From: Maribellus sediminis
GTDB lineage: Bacteria > Bacteroidota > Bacteroidia > Bacteroidales > Prolixibacteraceae
DNA: 64,000 nucleotides
NCBI RefSeq assembly: GCF_011799805.1
Contig: NZ_WXUB01000005.1
Location: 124,001-188,000, forward strand
Reading direction: 5' to 3'
The notes beneath the pieces are model-generated. The model was not told the origin of the DNA, ran no database searches, and saw only the letters and a program-made list of their open reading frames with translations. Each line of letters starts with the position of its first letter. Position 1 is the first letter of the stretch. The translations under genes were made by a program, and so were the position numbers. Below, piece by piece: positions 17,168 to 26,799 of the stretch.

Positions 17168-17869
17168 ATGTTAAATACGGAATTGGGAGTAAAGGATATA
17201 GTCGACAATCAAAAATCGATTTTTTATCTTTTAACTCAAGACGAAAAAGAGGAATTACAACACCATATTTCATTATCGCATTACAAAAAAAACGAGTTTG
17301 TTTTTAAAGAAGGTGATAAGCCTGCCGGCTTTATGATTTTGGTGAATGGGAAAGTCAAGATCTTTAAGGAAGGAGTTGGAGGTCGCGAACAGATTATTCG
17401 TATGACCAAACCTCTCGGATTAATCGGTTACCGTGCTTTGCTTGGCGAAGAAAACCACATTGGTTCAGCTGTGACCCTGGAAGAATCTTTGATCTGTACC
17501 ATCAGTCCCGACTTTATTTTTAATCGCGCATTGAAGAACAGCGATTTTACGCACAAGATTATCCGTAAACTTTGCAAGGAGCTTGGTTTCTCAAACGCGC
17601 GAACAGTAACTTTAACGCAGAAGCACATTCGCGGACGTTTGGCCGAATCACTCATTTTGCTGAAAGATAAGTATGGTTTTGAACATGATGGCACTACTTT
17701 GAGAGCTTACCTTTCGCGTGAAGATATTGCCAACCTGTCAAACATGACTACCTCGAATGCCATTCGTACACTGTCGACTTTTGCCAGTGAAAAGGTAATA
17801 GCAATCGATGGGCGAAAAATCAAAATTCTGGACATCAATCGATTGGACAGGATCAGTAAATTAGGCTGA
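17168..17869 (+). CDS. Crp/Fnr family transcriptional regulator
   Basis: 233 residues from ATG 17168. Residues ~25-140 form a cyclic-nucleotide-binding-type beta-roll (HYKKNEFVFKEGDKPAGFMILVNGKVKI). Residues ~150-225 form a Crp-type winged helix with the recognition region YLSREDIANLSNMTTSNAIRTL. There is no Fnr-like N-terminal cysteine cluster, so it is not an obvious iron-sulfur oxygen sensor, and the ligand is unknown. It stands alone after nadE and is followed by its own terminator. Confidence 0.9.
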   Translation: MLNTELGVKDIVDNQKSIFYLLTQDEKEELQHHISLSHYKKNEFVFKEGDKPAGFMILVNGKVKIFKEGVGGREQIIRMTKPLGLIGYRALLGEENHIGSAVTLEESLICTISPDFIFNRALKNSDFTHKIIRKLCKELGFSNARTVTLTQKHIRGRLAESLILLKDKYGFEHDGTTLRAYLSREDIANLSNMTTSNAIRTLSTFASEKVIAIDGRKIKILDINRLDRISKLG

Positions 17870-17898
17870 AATAGATAAATTTATATAGTTTTCGAAAT

Positions 17899-17931
17899 GC
17901 CGCCTGAAGTTTTTGGGTGGCTTTTTTTTTC
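17899..17931 (+). terminator. Terminator after the Crp/Fnr regulator
   Basis: GCCGCC pairs imperfectly with GGGTGGC around a ~10-nt loop and is followed by nine T residues, ~30 bp beyond the stop. Confidence 0.7.
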
Positions 17932-17983
17932 ATGAAACTCAGATTTCAAAAACGAAGTGCATTGAAATCTGTAAGTTGAACGA

Positions 17984-18009
17984 ATCCCGATAGCGCAGCT
18001 TATCGGGAT
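17984..18009. repeat. Small inverted repeat downstream of murF-alr
   Basis: ATCCCGATA (17984-17992) and TATCGGGAT (18001-18009) form a 9-bp stem with an 8-nt loop. It has no adjacent T run on either strand, so it is not a standard terminator. It may be a degenerate REP-like palindrome. Confidence 0.45.
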
Positions 18010-18051
18010 AAATGAATACTATTGGTGATTTATATGCTTTTACTCGTCTGG

Positions 18052-20520
18052 CTATTCCTGTAAATAAACACGTTTAACCCGTTGCGAAATTCCCGTCAGT
18101 ATTTCGTAAGGGATTGTGCCGGCTTTTTGCGCAACATCGTTTACTGAAATATGAGCGCCAAAAAATTCTACCCGGTCTCCCGGCTCAACATCAAGACCGC
18201 TAACATCGAGCATTAGCATATCCATGCAAACATTACCGATGATAGGCACTTTTTCCCCCTTAATAAAAGCGTTCCCGTTTCGGTTTCCGAGCTTCCGGTC
18301 AATTCCGTCGGCATAACCAATCGGCACAATGGCAATTTTACTTTTTTTGTCAACTTTCCCCTTACGGTTATAGCCCACGGTTTCGGTGGATGAAATTTCT
18401 TTTACCTGTGAAACAGTGCTTTTCAGTGTGCCAATGTTTTCAAGCGGAAGTCCGGTTTGAGAAACTCCGTACAATCCAATTCCAAGGCGTACCATTTCAA
18501 ACTGTTTTTCAGGAAAGCGTTCAATTCCACCAGAGTTTAAAATATGGCGGTCGAACGAATACGGCAACATTTTGGCAATGAATTGTGTCGTCTGTTCAAA
18601 TTTGTTGAATTGCTCCCGGGTGAATTCATCGAGCGCTTCTTCGTCGCTTCCGGCCAGGTGCGAAAACACCGATTGCAACTTCAGTTTATCCGTATTCTGA
18701 AGCAGTTTGACACAGGTTTTGATCTCTTCCTCTGATTTTAAACCAAGGCGGTTCATTCCGGTGTCAATTTTCAGGTGAACCGGAAAATCGCGAATGCCTG
18801 CATCCGAAATGCCTGCAGCAAATTCGCTAACCAGTTCGATACTGTATAAATTCGGTTCAAGCCGGTAATTGAGCATATTCTGAAAACTGTCGCGTTCAGG
18901 ATTCATCACGATAATGGGCAGGTTGATCCCGGCATTTCGTAACTGAACACCTTCGTCGGCAACGGCAACGGCCAGGTAGTCGACTTTTTGAAATTGAAGT
19001 AAACGTGCAATTTCTACATCACCGCTTCCGTACGAAAAGGCTTTTACCATCACCATTATTTTGGTTTCAGGTTTTAAAAGCCCCCGAAAAACATTCAGGT
19101 TGTTTACCAGCGCATTCAGGTTGATCTCCAGCACGGTTTGATGTGCTTTTTGCTGGAGCATTCCCGAAATTCGTTCGAAACGGAACTTTCGGGCACCCTT
19201 GATCAAAATGGCTGAATCGCGAAACGCATGCTGATCGAAACGATTTTCAAAATCCTGAACGTCGGTATAGAATTCAGCGTGAACTAAAAACTGTTCGCGG
19301 TTGGTGCTGATGTCCGGTCCAATGCCAATTAGCCGGTCAATTCCTGATTCCTGTAGCAACTGATTTACCTTGCTGTAAAGTTGTGGCAACGACCATCCTG
19401 TTTGCTGAATGTCGGAAAGAATCAATACTTTTTTGTGGATTTCGCTGGCCTGTTGTTTTAGTACCGATAAGGCAATTGTCAGCGAATTCAGATCCGAGTT
19501 ATAATAATCGTTGATCAGGATATTCTGGTTCGTGCCCTGCTTGATCTCCAAACGCATGGCAACGTGTTGCAGATTTGCAAAGTGCGTAGACAGCGAATCG
19601 GGATCTTTTCCAAGGGCAAGGATCGAAGCAAAACAATGACACGAATTTTCTATGGCCGAATCATCGGTAAACGGTATCTGAAAAACAGAATGTTTGCCGG
19701 AATAATGAGCAGTTATCTTGCAGTAGGCAGCATTCTTTTCAACACTAAAAGAAATTGTCGACTCCTCGGATTCAGTACTCCAGAATACAGGTTCAATCTT
19801 ATTTTGCAGGCAAAATTCTTTTGCTTTTCGCGCGACCAAAGGATTATCAATTCGGCAAACCATTTTTTTTGCATCGCGGAACAGCAACAATTTTTCATCG
19901 AGTTTCTGCTCCAGTGAGGCAAAAAATTCCTGGTGAGCATCGCCGATATTGGTCAGAATTCCAATTTCGGGTTGGATGATGGAAGCGAGGCGCTGTATTT
20001 CGCCGGGTTGTGAAATACCCGCTTCAAATATTCCGAGGTTGTAACTTTCGTCCATCAGTAAAACCGAAAGCGGAACACCAACCTGCGAATTGTAGCTTTT
20101 CGGACTGCGAATGATTCGGTTCTCTTTCGAAAGCAAATCGTACAACCACTCTTTAACAATGGTTTTTCCGTTGCTTCCGGTGATTCCGATTACAGGATAA
20201 ACGAACTGCTGGCGTACATAGCTTGCCAAATGCTGAAGCGCTTTTGTGGTGTCGTCAACCAAAATAAAAGCAGCGTTATCGCGGATAAATTTCTTGTCGG
20301 AGATCACAAAATACCTGACTCCTTTTGAAATCAGATCGTCAATAAAATGATGCCCGTTGTGTACCGGGCCTTTCAATGCAAAGAATAGTGGATTTTCTTC
20401 AATGTGATACGCCCGGCTGTCAGTAATTGCTCCTGTTATATTAACTGAGGTCAGTTCCTTCTCGGCATAAATTTCACCATCCAGTGCTTTGGCTATGTCT
20501 TGAAAAGGAATGTTCAGCAT
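18052..20520 (-). CDS. Bifunctional UDP-N-acetylmuramoyl-tripeptide:D-Ala-D-Ala ligase / alanine racemase
   Basis: 822 residues, a MurF-Alr fusion characteristic of Bacteroidota. The N-terminal ~455 residues are MurF: ITGSNGKTIVKEWLYDLLS is the ATP loop, and GIFEAGISQPGEI follows. From ~460 onward it is a PLP-dependent alanine racemase (VMVKAFSYGSGDVEIARLL with the PLP Lys, MNRLGL, and the second-half VGYNRKG and IGYADGIDRKLGNRNG). One chain thus makes D-Ala and ligates D-Ala-D-Ala to the muramyl tripeptide; the third gene of this chemistry, ddl, lies at 38-39 kb. It follows tdk by 2 nt. Confidence 0.95.
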   Translation of the reverse strand: MLNIPFQDIAKALDGEIYAEKELTSVNITGAITDSRAYHIEENPLFFALKGPVHNGHHFIDDLISKGVRYFVISDKKFIRDNAAFILVDDTTKALQHLASYVRQQFVYPVIGITGSNGKTIVKEWLYDLLSKENRIIRSPKSYNSQVGVPLSVLLMDESYNLGIFEAGISQPGEIQRLASIIQPEIGILTNIGDAHQEFFASLEQKLDEKLLLFRDAKKMVCRIDNPLVARKAKEFCLQNKIEPVFWSTESEESTISFSVEKNAAYCKITAHYSGKHSVFQIPFTDDSAIENSCHCFASILALGKDPDSLSTHFANLQHVAMRLEIKQGTNQNILINDYYNSDLNSLTIALSVLKQQASEIHKKVLILSDIQQTGWSLPQLYSKVNQLLQESGIDRLIGIGPDISTNREQFLVHAEFYTDVQDFENRFDQHAFRDSAILIKGARKFRFERISGMLQQKAHQTVLEINLNALVNNLNVFRGLLKPETKIMVMVKAFSYGSGDVEIARLLQFQKVDYLAVAVADEGVQLRNAGINLPIIVMNPERDSFQNMLNYRLEPNLYSIELVSEFAAGISDAGIRDFPVHLKIDTGMNRLGLKSEEEIKTCVKLLQNTDKLKLQSVFSHLAGSDEEALDEFTREQFNKFEQTTQFIAKMLPYSFDRHILNSGGIERFPEKQFEMVRLGIGLYGVSQTGLPLENIGTLKSTVSQVKEISSTETVGYNRKGKVDKKSKIAIVPIGYADGIDRKLGNRNGNAFIKGEKVPIIGNVCMDMLMLDVSGLDVEPGDRVEFFGAHISVNDVAQKAGTIPYEILTGISQRVKRVYLQE

Positions 20521-20522
20521 GA

Positions 20523-21098
20523 TTATTTGGTGGCTTTAATATAACAGCTGCGGCACAGCGGTTCATAGGCTTCTTTTTCGCCTAGAAGTACCACTTGTTC
20601 CTGTTCGCTAAAGCGGTGCGAGAATTGGGCGATGCTTCCGCAGCGCACACATATGGCATGTACTTTTGTAACGTAATCGGCAATGGCCATTAACCCTGGA
20701 ATGGGGCCAAATGGCACACCTTTAAAATCCATATCGAGACCGGCAATGATTACCCGGGTTCCCATATTGGCCAGTTTGGCCACTACTTCAATCAGGCCTT
20801 TATCAAAAAACTGGGCTTCGTCGATTCCAACCACATCAACATTTCCTGAAAGCAGTAAGATGTTGGCAGAATTTTCGACAGGAGTGGAACGAATGGAGTT
20901 TTCGTCGTGCGATACTACTTCGTTTTCCGAGTAACGAACATCAACCGTTGGCTTAAATATTTCCACCGACTGCCGGGCAAACTTTGCACGCTTCAACCGT
21001 CGGATAAGTTCCTCTGTTTTCCCCGAAAACATCGATCCTGCAATTACTTCAATGGTGCCAACTTTTTTATGGCTGTTTACATCCCTTTCAATAAACAT
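20523..21098 (-). CDS. tdk: Thymidine kinase
   Basis: 191 residues, a type II (TK1-like) enzyme of the thymidine salvage pathway. It has the P-loop [16 protein letters not shown], the DEAQF lid/Mg motif in [14 protein letters not shown], and the structural zinc cysteines as CVRCG near 150 and CRSC near 185. It is the first gene of a tdk-murF/alr unit, starting at ATG 21098. The divergent gene starts 63 bp away. Confidence 0.96.
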   Translation of the reverse strand: MFIERDVNSHKKVGTIEVIAGSMFSGKTEELIRRLKRAKFARQSVEIFKPTVDVRYSENEVVSHDENSIRSTPVENSANILLLSGNVDVVGIDEAQFFDKGLIEVVAKLANMGTRVIIAGLDMDFKGVPFGPIPGLMAIADYVTKVHAICVRCGSIAQFSHRFSEQEQVVLLGEKEAYEPLCRSCYIKATK

Positions 21099-21161
21099 TA
21101 AACGTTACTCTTATTTTACTACTTTTACAAAAGTATAATTTAAACGTTTTTTCTTCGCATA

Positions 21162-21998
21162 ATGGAAAATAAAAAACTACTGAAGTTTCTTCTGAAAGAT
21201 CTTGTTGAAATTGAGGAATTGTTCGCCGAAAAAGGCAGTACCGGGTTCGATGCTTATGAGCTCGAATTTCTGCAAACCCGCTTCAAGGGAGCCAAACAGA
21301 TTATACAAATGCTGGAAGATAAAGAAGGTAAAAATTTGAATAATAGCACACCTGAAGAACCCGAGATTTCTGCTGTTGAAAAGGAAGAAGTAGTTGCTGA
21401 AATTCCGGTCGAAGCAGAAGTGCCCCAGGCTGTGGAAGTAGCAGAAGAAATTAGTGTTGAAGAAGAGGTCGAGCAGATTGAAGCGGGAACTGAAACAACC
21501 GCTGTTGTAGAAACAACCGAAACTGTTCAGGTAACTATCGAATCAGAAGTGGTGGAAGAAGTTGCAGAGGAGGAAATCGTTGCGGAGGAGCCAGCAACTT
21601 TAACAGATGAAACTGCGCCTGAAGTTAATGATGACCTGGAAATGGAAGATGAACCCGAAGAAACCGTTGGCCGCACATTGGGCGACAGCTTTTTGAAGGG
21701 ACAATCGGTGAACGACTTGATGGCAAACGGCAACGGTAGCGGAAAACTGGAAAATAAACTATCGAATAGCCCGGTGGATAATTTGCAGAGAGCCATCGGT
21801 ATAAACGACCGCTACCTGTATATCCGCGAATTGTTCAGCGGCGATGCAGAGGTTTTTGCGAAAACCGTAAGCGAGCTCGACAACCTGAACAATATTCAGG
21901 AGGCGGTTAGTTATCTGCAGCAAAACTACAAATGGAAGAAAAACGAAACCAGTTTGAAATTTGTGAACCTGGTAAAACGTCGTTTCCCAAATGGATAA
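21162..21998 (+). CDS. Conserved acidic protein of unknown function upstream of rsmI
   Basis: 278 residues with no signal peptide. There are three parts: a helical N-terminal ~50 residues (LLKDLVEIEELFAEKG, FLQTRFKGAKQIIQML), a highly acidic low-complexity middle (~55-165, rich in Glu, Val, Ala and Thr), and a basic folded C-terminus (~175-278) starting TLGDSFLKGQSVNDLM and containing AIGINDRYLYIRELFSGDAEVF. I recognise this only as a conserved Bacteroidota hypothetical. It overlaps rsmI by 8 nt, so the two are cotranscribed. The length of the acidic linker suggests a flexible spacer or interaction region. Function unknown. Confidence 0.85.
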   Translation: MENKKLLKFLLKDLVEIEELFAEKGSTGFDAYELEFLQTRFKGAKQIIQMLEDKEGKNLNNSTPEEPEISAVEKEEVVAEIPVEAEVPQAVEVAEEISVEEEVEQIEAGTETTAVVETTETVQVTIESEVVEEVAEEEIVAEEPATLTDETAPEVNDDLEMEDEPEETVGRTLGDSFLKGQSVNDLMANGNGSGKLENKLSNSPVDNLQRAIGINDRYLYIRELFSGDAEVFAKTVSELDNLNNIQEAVSYLQQNYKWKKNETSLKFVNLVKRRFPNG

Positions 21999-22677
21999 AA
22001 CAGGCAAATTAATACTGGTACCAACGCCAATCGGCAACTTGCAGGATATCACATTGCGGGCAATCGAAGCGCTGAAAAATGCCGATGTGATTCTGGCCGA
22101 AGACACCCGTGTATCATCAAAGCTTTTAAAACATCTCGAAATTGAAAAGCGCCTGGTGTCGCACCATAAATTTAACGAGCACAAAACCGTTAATACTATC
22201 GTTCAGCAAATCGAGATGGGCAGTTTGGTGGCGCTGATTTCTGATGCCGGTACACCTGCTATTTCCGATCCCGGGTTTTTGCTGGTGCGTGCCTGTGTTG
22301 AAAATAATATTGAAGTGGAATGTCTGCCCGGGCCGACGGCACTGATTCCGGCTTTGGCTGTTTCGGGATTACCAACAGAAAAGTTCGTATTTGAAGGTTT
22401 TTTGCCACAAAAAAAAGGACGACAGACCCGCCTGAAATTTTTGGCCGAAGAAGAACGAACAATCATTCTGTACGAATCACCTTTTCGCCTGGTAAAAGCA
22501 TTAAACCAGTTGGCTACATTTTTGGGCGAAGACCGGCTGGCTTGTGTTTGCCGCGAACTCAGTAAACTGTTCGAAGAAGTGAAACGGGGCACTTTAAAAG
22601 AACTGGAAGATTATTACACGCAACATCCACCCAAAGGCGAGATTGTTATTGTGGTGGATGGAAAGAAATCGAAATAG
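21991..22677 (+). CDS. rsmI: 16S rRNA (cytidine-1402-2'-O)-methyltransferase
   Basis: 228 residues, short for RsmI because the C-terminal extension of the E. coli enzyme is lacking. The tetrapyrrole-methylase fold shows LVPTPIGNLQDITLRAIE, AEDTRVSSKLL and the SAM-site LISDAGTPAISDPGFLLV. A final FEGFLPQKKGRQTRLKFL and the YESPFRL block are as expected. It methylates the ribose of C1402 in the ribosomal P site. Starts at ATG 21991, within the end of the acidic protein gene. Confidence 0.94.
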   Translation: MDKTGKLILVPTPIGNLQDITLRAIEALKNADVILAEDTRVSSKLLKHLEIEKRLVSHHKFNEHKTVNTIVQQIEMGSLVALISDAGTPAISDPGFLLVRACVENNIEVECLPGPTALIPALAVSGLPTEKFVFEGFLPQKKGRQTRLKFLAEEERTIILYESPFRLVKALNQLATFLGEDRLACVCRELSKLFEEVKRGTLKELEDYYTQHPPKGEIVIVVDGKKSK

Positions 22678-22709
22678 TCCGGTTGATCCCCATTCAGGAA
22701 ATTTTATAC

Positions 22710-23432
22710 ATGCAGAAAAAGTATACACATCTGTTTTTCGATCTCGACAATACTTTATGGGATTTTAAAAGCAATTCGAAGCTGGCTATGTGGTCAACAT
22801 TCCAATTGCTTGGGCTCGATAATAAAACGGTTTCATTCGAAGATTTTTATGCCGTCTACGCCAAACACAACGAGCAACTGTGGAGGGCATACAGGAATAA
22901 ACAGGTAAAAAAGAAGGACCTTACTTTTCAACGATTTCAACTTACCTTCGATGAGTTGGGAATTACGGGTATTGATGCCGCCCGAATGAACGATTTGTAC
23001 CTGGACGAAATGCCCAAACAAAAAAATCTGATGCCCGGAGCGAAAGACCTTTTGGATTATTTAAAAGCCAAAAACTATCATTTGTATATCATAACGAATG
23101 GATTTAAAGAAGTTCAGCATAAAAAACTAAAAAGCTCGGGACTCGAACACTACTTCACCAAAATATTCATTTCCGAAGAACTCCGTACACCAAAACCTGA
23201 TCCTGAGATTTTTGAACATGCGCTTAAATCGGCAAATGCCAAGAAAAGTAAAAGCCTGATGATCGGTGATGATTGGGAAGTTGATATTTTAGGTGCACTC
23301 CGCTTCGGGATCAATGCAGTTTATTTCAAGCCCTTATCATTGCCAAATGATAAAAGTCATAATCTTCTGGATCTGCCACCTGACAGGGCTTTTGTGATTA
23401 AAGAACTAAAAGACATAAATATCTTTCTTTAG
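22710..23432 (+). CDS. HAD-superfamily hydrolase, YjjG-type nucleotidase
   Basis: 240 residues from ATG 22710; an upstream in-frame TTG at 22683 adds nine unlikely residues. All four HAD motifs are visible: DLDNT (motif I, in FFDLDNTLWDF), ITNG (II), KPDPEIF with the motif III Lys, and GDDWEVD (IV). The helical cap and motif I context match YjjG/YfnB pyrimidine 5'-nucleotidases, which remove non-canonical pyrimidine nucleotides. It probably belongs to the rsmI transcription unit (32-bp gap). Substrate is inferred. Confidence 0.88.
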   Translation: MQKKYTHLFFDLDNTLWDFKSNSKLAMWSTFQLLGLDNKTVSFEDFYAVYAKHNEQLWRAYRNKQVKKKDLTFQRFQLTFDELGITGIDAARMNDLYLDEMPKQKNLMPGAKDLLDYLKAKNYHLYIITNGFKEVQHKKLKSSGLEHYFTKIFISEELRTPKPDPEIFEHALKSANAKKSKSLMIGDDWEVDILGALRFGINAVYFKPLSLPNDKSHNLLDLPPDRAFVIKELKDINIFL

Positions 23433-23505
23433 TATCAGATTAGTAGTATAGTTAGCAATGTTTGATTATATTGTAACTTATTATGTCAAAAAAGTTACAA
23501 TTTGC

Positions 23506-23535
23506 TTGGATAATTGATAGTTTATTCGATATTTG
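23506..23535 (+). promoter_or_regulatory. Predicted promoter of the first susC gene
   Basis: TTG (23506-23508) is separated by 19 nt from GATATTTG (23528-23535), a 7/8 match to TANNTTTG. This would give a leader of ~137 nt before ATG 23678. Confidence 0.45.
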
Positions 23536-23594
23536 CATTCTGTAATTTTAACAATCTTTAAGAATTATGACATACGAGTAATTTGTGATGTAAA

Positions 23595-23677
23595 GGATTT
23601 GGGGGAATCCATTCGCAGATTAAAAAAATTGAGATTTACTATAAATGCTGTTTAATTGTTAATTTAAAACTATTTCT
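23595..23677 (+). promoter_or_regulatory. susC leader, copy A (TGGGGG hairpin plus conserved start context)
   Basis: GGATT-TGGGGG-AATCC (23595-23610) forms a small hairpin. It is followed ~35 nt later by GCTGTTTAATTGTTAA and an ACTATTTCT immediately before ATG 23678. The same arrangement recurs at 28643-28716, with altered but still complementary arms, and the start-proximal half recurs before the second susC. Probably part of the mRNA leader; function unknown. Confidence 0.55.
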
Positions 23678-26600
23678 ATGAAAAAATTAGTTTTGTTTTT
23701 TGTATTCCTATGTGTTATAGGTCTCTTTTCTGTTTTGGCACAAGTCAAAACGATAAGCGGGGTTGTAACATCGGGAGCTGACGATTCTCCGATTCCCGGA
23801 GTTTCGGTTATGCTAAAAGGAACAACATTGGGTACAATCACCAATATCGATGGTGAATATATCCTTAAGGTGCCGGAAGATGGTCAGATTCTGGTGGTTT
23901 CCTTTATCGGTATGAAAACTCAGGAAATAGCAATTGATGGTCAGAGCACTGTTAATATTGTTATGGAAGCTGACGTTTTTGGTATCGATGAAGTAGTTGT
24001 TACCGGTGTTGCCGGTGCTACTGAGAAAAAGAAACTTTCGGTTTCAGTTGCTTCGGTTTCAGCCGAAGATCTGGAGAAAGTTCCTGCAGGTTCTGCTGCA
24101 AGTGCTCTTCAGGGTAAAGTAGCCGGTGTTCAGGTTAATTCACTGGGACGTCCGGGTGCAGGTGCTACCATCTTATTGCGTGGTGCTGCCAACTTCTACG
24201 GATCGAACGCTCCGCTGGTAATGATGGATGGAGTATACGTTGAAGGCGGTTTGGCTGACATTAACGTAGACGACATTGCTTCTTTCGAAATTGTAAAAGG
24301 AGCTTCTGCTTCTTCATTATATGGATCGCGCGCAGGTAATGGTGTTATCGTTATTACTTCGAAACGTGGTGCCGTTGGTACGCCTCAGGTAACTGTTCGT
24401 TCAGAGATCGGTTTCTCTCAGGTTACAAATTTTATGGATGTAAACAAGTCGCACCAGTATGTACTGGCTGACGACTGGGAAAACTACAAAGGACAATACA
24501 CCAAATTCGAAGGCATTACTTATCCTGATAATTGGGCAAGCGTATATGCTGCTTCCGGAGATCAGGCTACTTCAGGTGCCCGAATCGAGGAAGAGGATCA
24601 TTATGCCGATAATCCCTTTGGTGTTTACTACGATTTTCAGGATCTGTTCTTTAAAAAAGGAACAAATGCAACTGAATATGTTTCAATCGCGGGCGGTACC
24701 GAAAAGTTTAAAACCTTCTTCTCAACTGAATACAATAAAGTTGACGGTGTTCAGAAGGAAATTGAAGGTTATTCGCGTAATACTTTCCGTTTCAATGTGG
24801 ATTATTACATTAACGACTGGTTGAAATTCAGTGCAAGCAATAACTATATTAAACTTATTGACAACAGTACTTTTGGTGATTTCCGTACGATTACCAGGAT
24901 TTCTCCGGATGCCAACGTAACCTTTCCCAACCCTGACGGACAGCCTTATTGGTACAAAGCTGACCCATGGGACAACGAGGTAAATAACCCGCTTTACAAC
25001 GCTTATTCTATCGATGCTGCTACCAAACAGCAACGTTTCCTGGGAGGTTATAAACTGAATGTGAAATTCACCGACTTCCTGAATTTAGATGCTGAATATT
25101 CATTTGAAAACAACACAAGCCGTTATACCAGTAACTCAAAATACGAAACCTATGTAACTTCAGGTGATGAGATTGGTTTTGGTTACAGTAAAGGTGGTTT
25201 GTCGAAGAACAGCTCTCTTAATGTGGTTCAGAAAGCACAGGCTACGTTGAACTTTGTAAAACAATTTGGTGAACTGGATGTAAAAGCCAAGTTAAGCGGA
25301 CTGGCAGAAGACCGTCGTTATGAGTATTTTAGTGCAAGTGGTAACGACTATTTGTATAAAGATATCGCATCGCTCGATAACTTTGATAAATCAAACATAT
25401 CAGCTAGCTCGAATCAAACGGCTGAACGAGCACAAAACCTGTTTGCCATTGCCGGACTGGTTTATAAAGACCGTTACATTTTCGACGGTTTGTATCGTAA
25501 GGACGGTTCTTCTTTGTTTGGAGAAAATAACCGTTGGGCCGACTACTTCAGGGTATCGGGTGCTTACCGTATTACCCAGGACATCGATATTCCGGGTGTT
25601 CAGGAACTAAAACTGAGTGCTGCACATGGTACTGCAGGGCAGCGTCCGGGATTTACCTGGCAATATGAAATGACCAACCTGAGCGGAGGTTCTTTATCGA
25701 CCAACCGTATTAAAGGTAATCCTGATCTGAAACCATCGAAAACTGCGGAAACAGAGATTGCAATAAGCGCTCAATTCCTCGACAGATTTAGCTTGGATGC
25801 AGCCTATTCGTTCCAGGAATCAACCGACCAGTTTATGCTGGTTAACCTGTTTGCTCCTGCAAATGCAGGTAAAAACCGTCAGTGGCAAAACGTTGGTAAT
25901 CTCGAAACCAACACATTCGAACTTTCGTTGAACTCACAGATTGTTCGTTCGAACGACTGGAACTGGGATCTTACCGTAAACTTCACTAAAACAACTTCTT
26001 TAGTGACTAAACTGAATGCGGCTGAACAGTTTGTAGGTCCTTCGGATAACGTTCTTTGGAAACTGAAAGAAGGTACTGATTTTGGTGCCATGTACGGATA
26101 TAAATTTGTACACGACCTGGAAACCATGGCTAACCAATTGCCTGATGGAAAAACCATTGATGAGTACAGCATTAACAGCGACGGTGTAGTGGTTGAAACA
26201 GCTACCATCGGAACGGTTGACGAAAAAGCAGTATTGGAAGTAGATGAGAACGGTGCTCCGTTGTCGCAGGAAATTGGTAATCAGAATGCCGATTGGTACG
26301 CCGGAATCGTATCGAACCTGTCGTATAAAAACTTCGATTTTTACATGTTGTGGGATTACAAACACGGTGGCGATATTTACAACCGTAACGTACAATGGAA
26401 CGTAATTGCCGGTCGCTCGGCCATTGTTGACCAGGCGGGTAAACCTGAAGACGAAAAGAAAACCACGCTGTACTATCAGTCATTATACCAGGTGAATAAC
26501 AATGTTGATTTCTGGGTTGAAGACGGAACATTTATGAAACTTAGAGAGATTTCTCTTTCGTATACCTTACGTAAAAACCAGCTTGACGGCTTCCTGAACG

Positions 26601-26782
26601 GCTTCTTTAAAGAATTCAAGTTCAGTGCTATCGGAAGAAACGTTCTTACATTTACCAAGTACTCGGGATGGGATCCTGAAGTTCAGGCCTACGATGGCAG
26701 CACTCAGCAATATTTTAGTGCCGACACAGGAGTTTATCCTAACCAGTCATCCTATTCATTTTCAGTACAGTTTAAGTTTTAA
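23678..26782 (+). CDS. SusC/RagA-type TonB-dependent outer-membrane transporter (first pair)
   Basis: 1034 residues. A signal peptide (LVLFFVFLCVIGLFSVLAQ) is followed by a carboxypeptidase-regulatory-like domain (~25-105: GVVTSGADDSPIPGVSVMLK, IDEVVVTG end), a TonB plug (~115-230, ending GSRAGNGVIVITSKRG) and a 22-strand barrel finishing on SYSFSVQFKF. It imports oligosaccharides or other large nutrients through the outer membrane with the SusD lipoprotein encoded 17 bp downstream. No CAZyme, sulfatase, protease or sigma/anti-sigma regulator is adjacent, so the substrate cannot be proposed. Its N-terminal domain is very close to that of the second SusC. Confidence 0.95.
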   Translation: MKKLVLFFVFLCVIGLFSVLAQVKTISGVVTSGADDSPIPGVSVMLKGTTLGTITNIDGEYILKVPEDGQILVVSFIGMKTQEIAIDGQSTVNIVMEADVFGIDEVVVTGVAGATEKKKLSVSVASVSAEDLEKVPAGSAASALQGKVAGVQVNSLGRPGAGATILLRGAANFYGSNAPLVMMDGVYVEGGLADINVDDIASFEIVKGASASSLYGSRAGNGVIVITSKRGAVGTPQVTVRSEIGFSQVTNFMDVNKSHQYVLADDWENYKGQYTKFEGITYPDNWASVYAASGDQATSGARIEEEDHYADNPFGVYYDFQDLFFKKGTNATEYVSIAGGTEKFKTFFSTEYNKVDGVQKEIEGYSRNTFRFNVDYYINDWLKFSASNNYIKLIDNSTFGDFRTITRISPDANVTFPNPDGQPYWYKADPWDNEVNNPLYNAYSIDAATKQQRFLGGYKLNVKFTDFLNLDAEYSFENNTSRYTSNSKYETYVTSGDEIGFGYSKGGLSKNSSLNVVQKAQATLNFVKQFGELDVKAKLSGLAEDRRYEYFSASGNDYLYKDIASLDNFDKSNISASSNQTAERAQNLFAIAGLVYKDRYIFDGLYRKDGSSLFGENNRWADYFRVSGAYRITQDIDIPGVQELKLSAAHGTAGQRPGFTWQYEMTNLSGGSLSTNRIKGNPDLKPSKTAETEIAISAQFLDRFSLDAAYSFQESTDQFMLVNLFAPANAGKNRQWQNVGNLETNTFELSLNSQIVRSNDWNWDLTVNFTKTTSLVTKLNAAEQFVGPSDNVLWKLKEGTDFGAMYGYKFVHDLETMANQLPDGKTIDEYSINSDGVVVETATIGTVDEKAVLEVDENGAPLSQEIGNQNADWYAGIVSNLSYKNFDFYMLWDYKHGGDIYNRNVQWNVIAGRSAIVDQAGKPEDEKKTTLYYQSLYQVNNNVDFWVEDGTFMKLREISLSYTLRKNQLDGFLNGFFKEFKFSAIGRNVLTFTKYSGWDPEVQAYDGSTQQYFSADTGVYPNQSSYSFSVQFKF

Positions 26783-26799
26783 TATAAAAAAGTCTAAAA

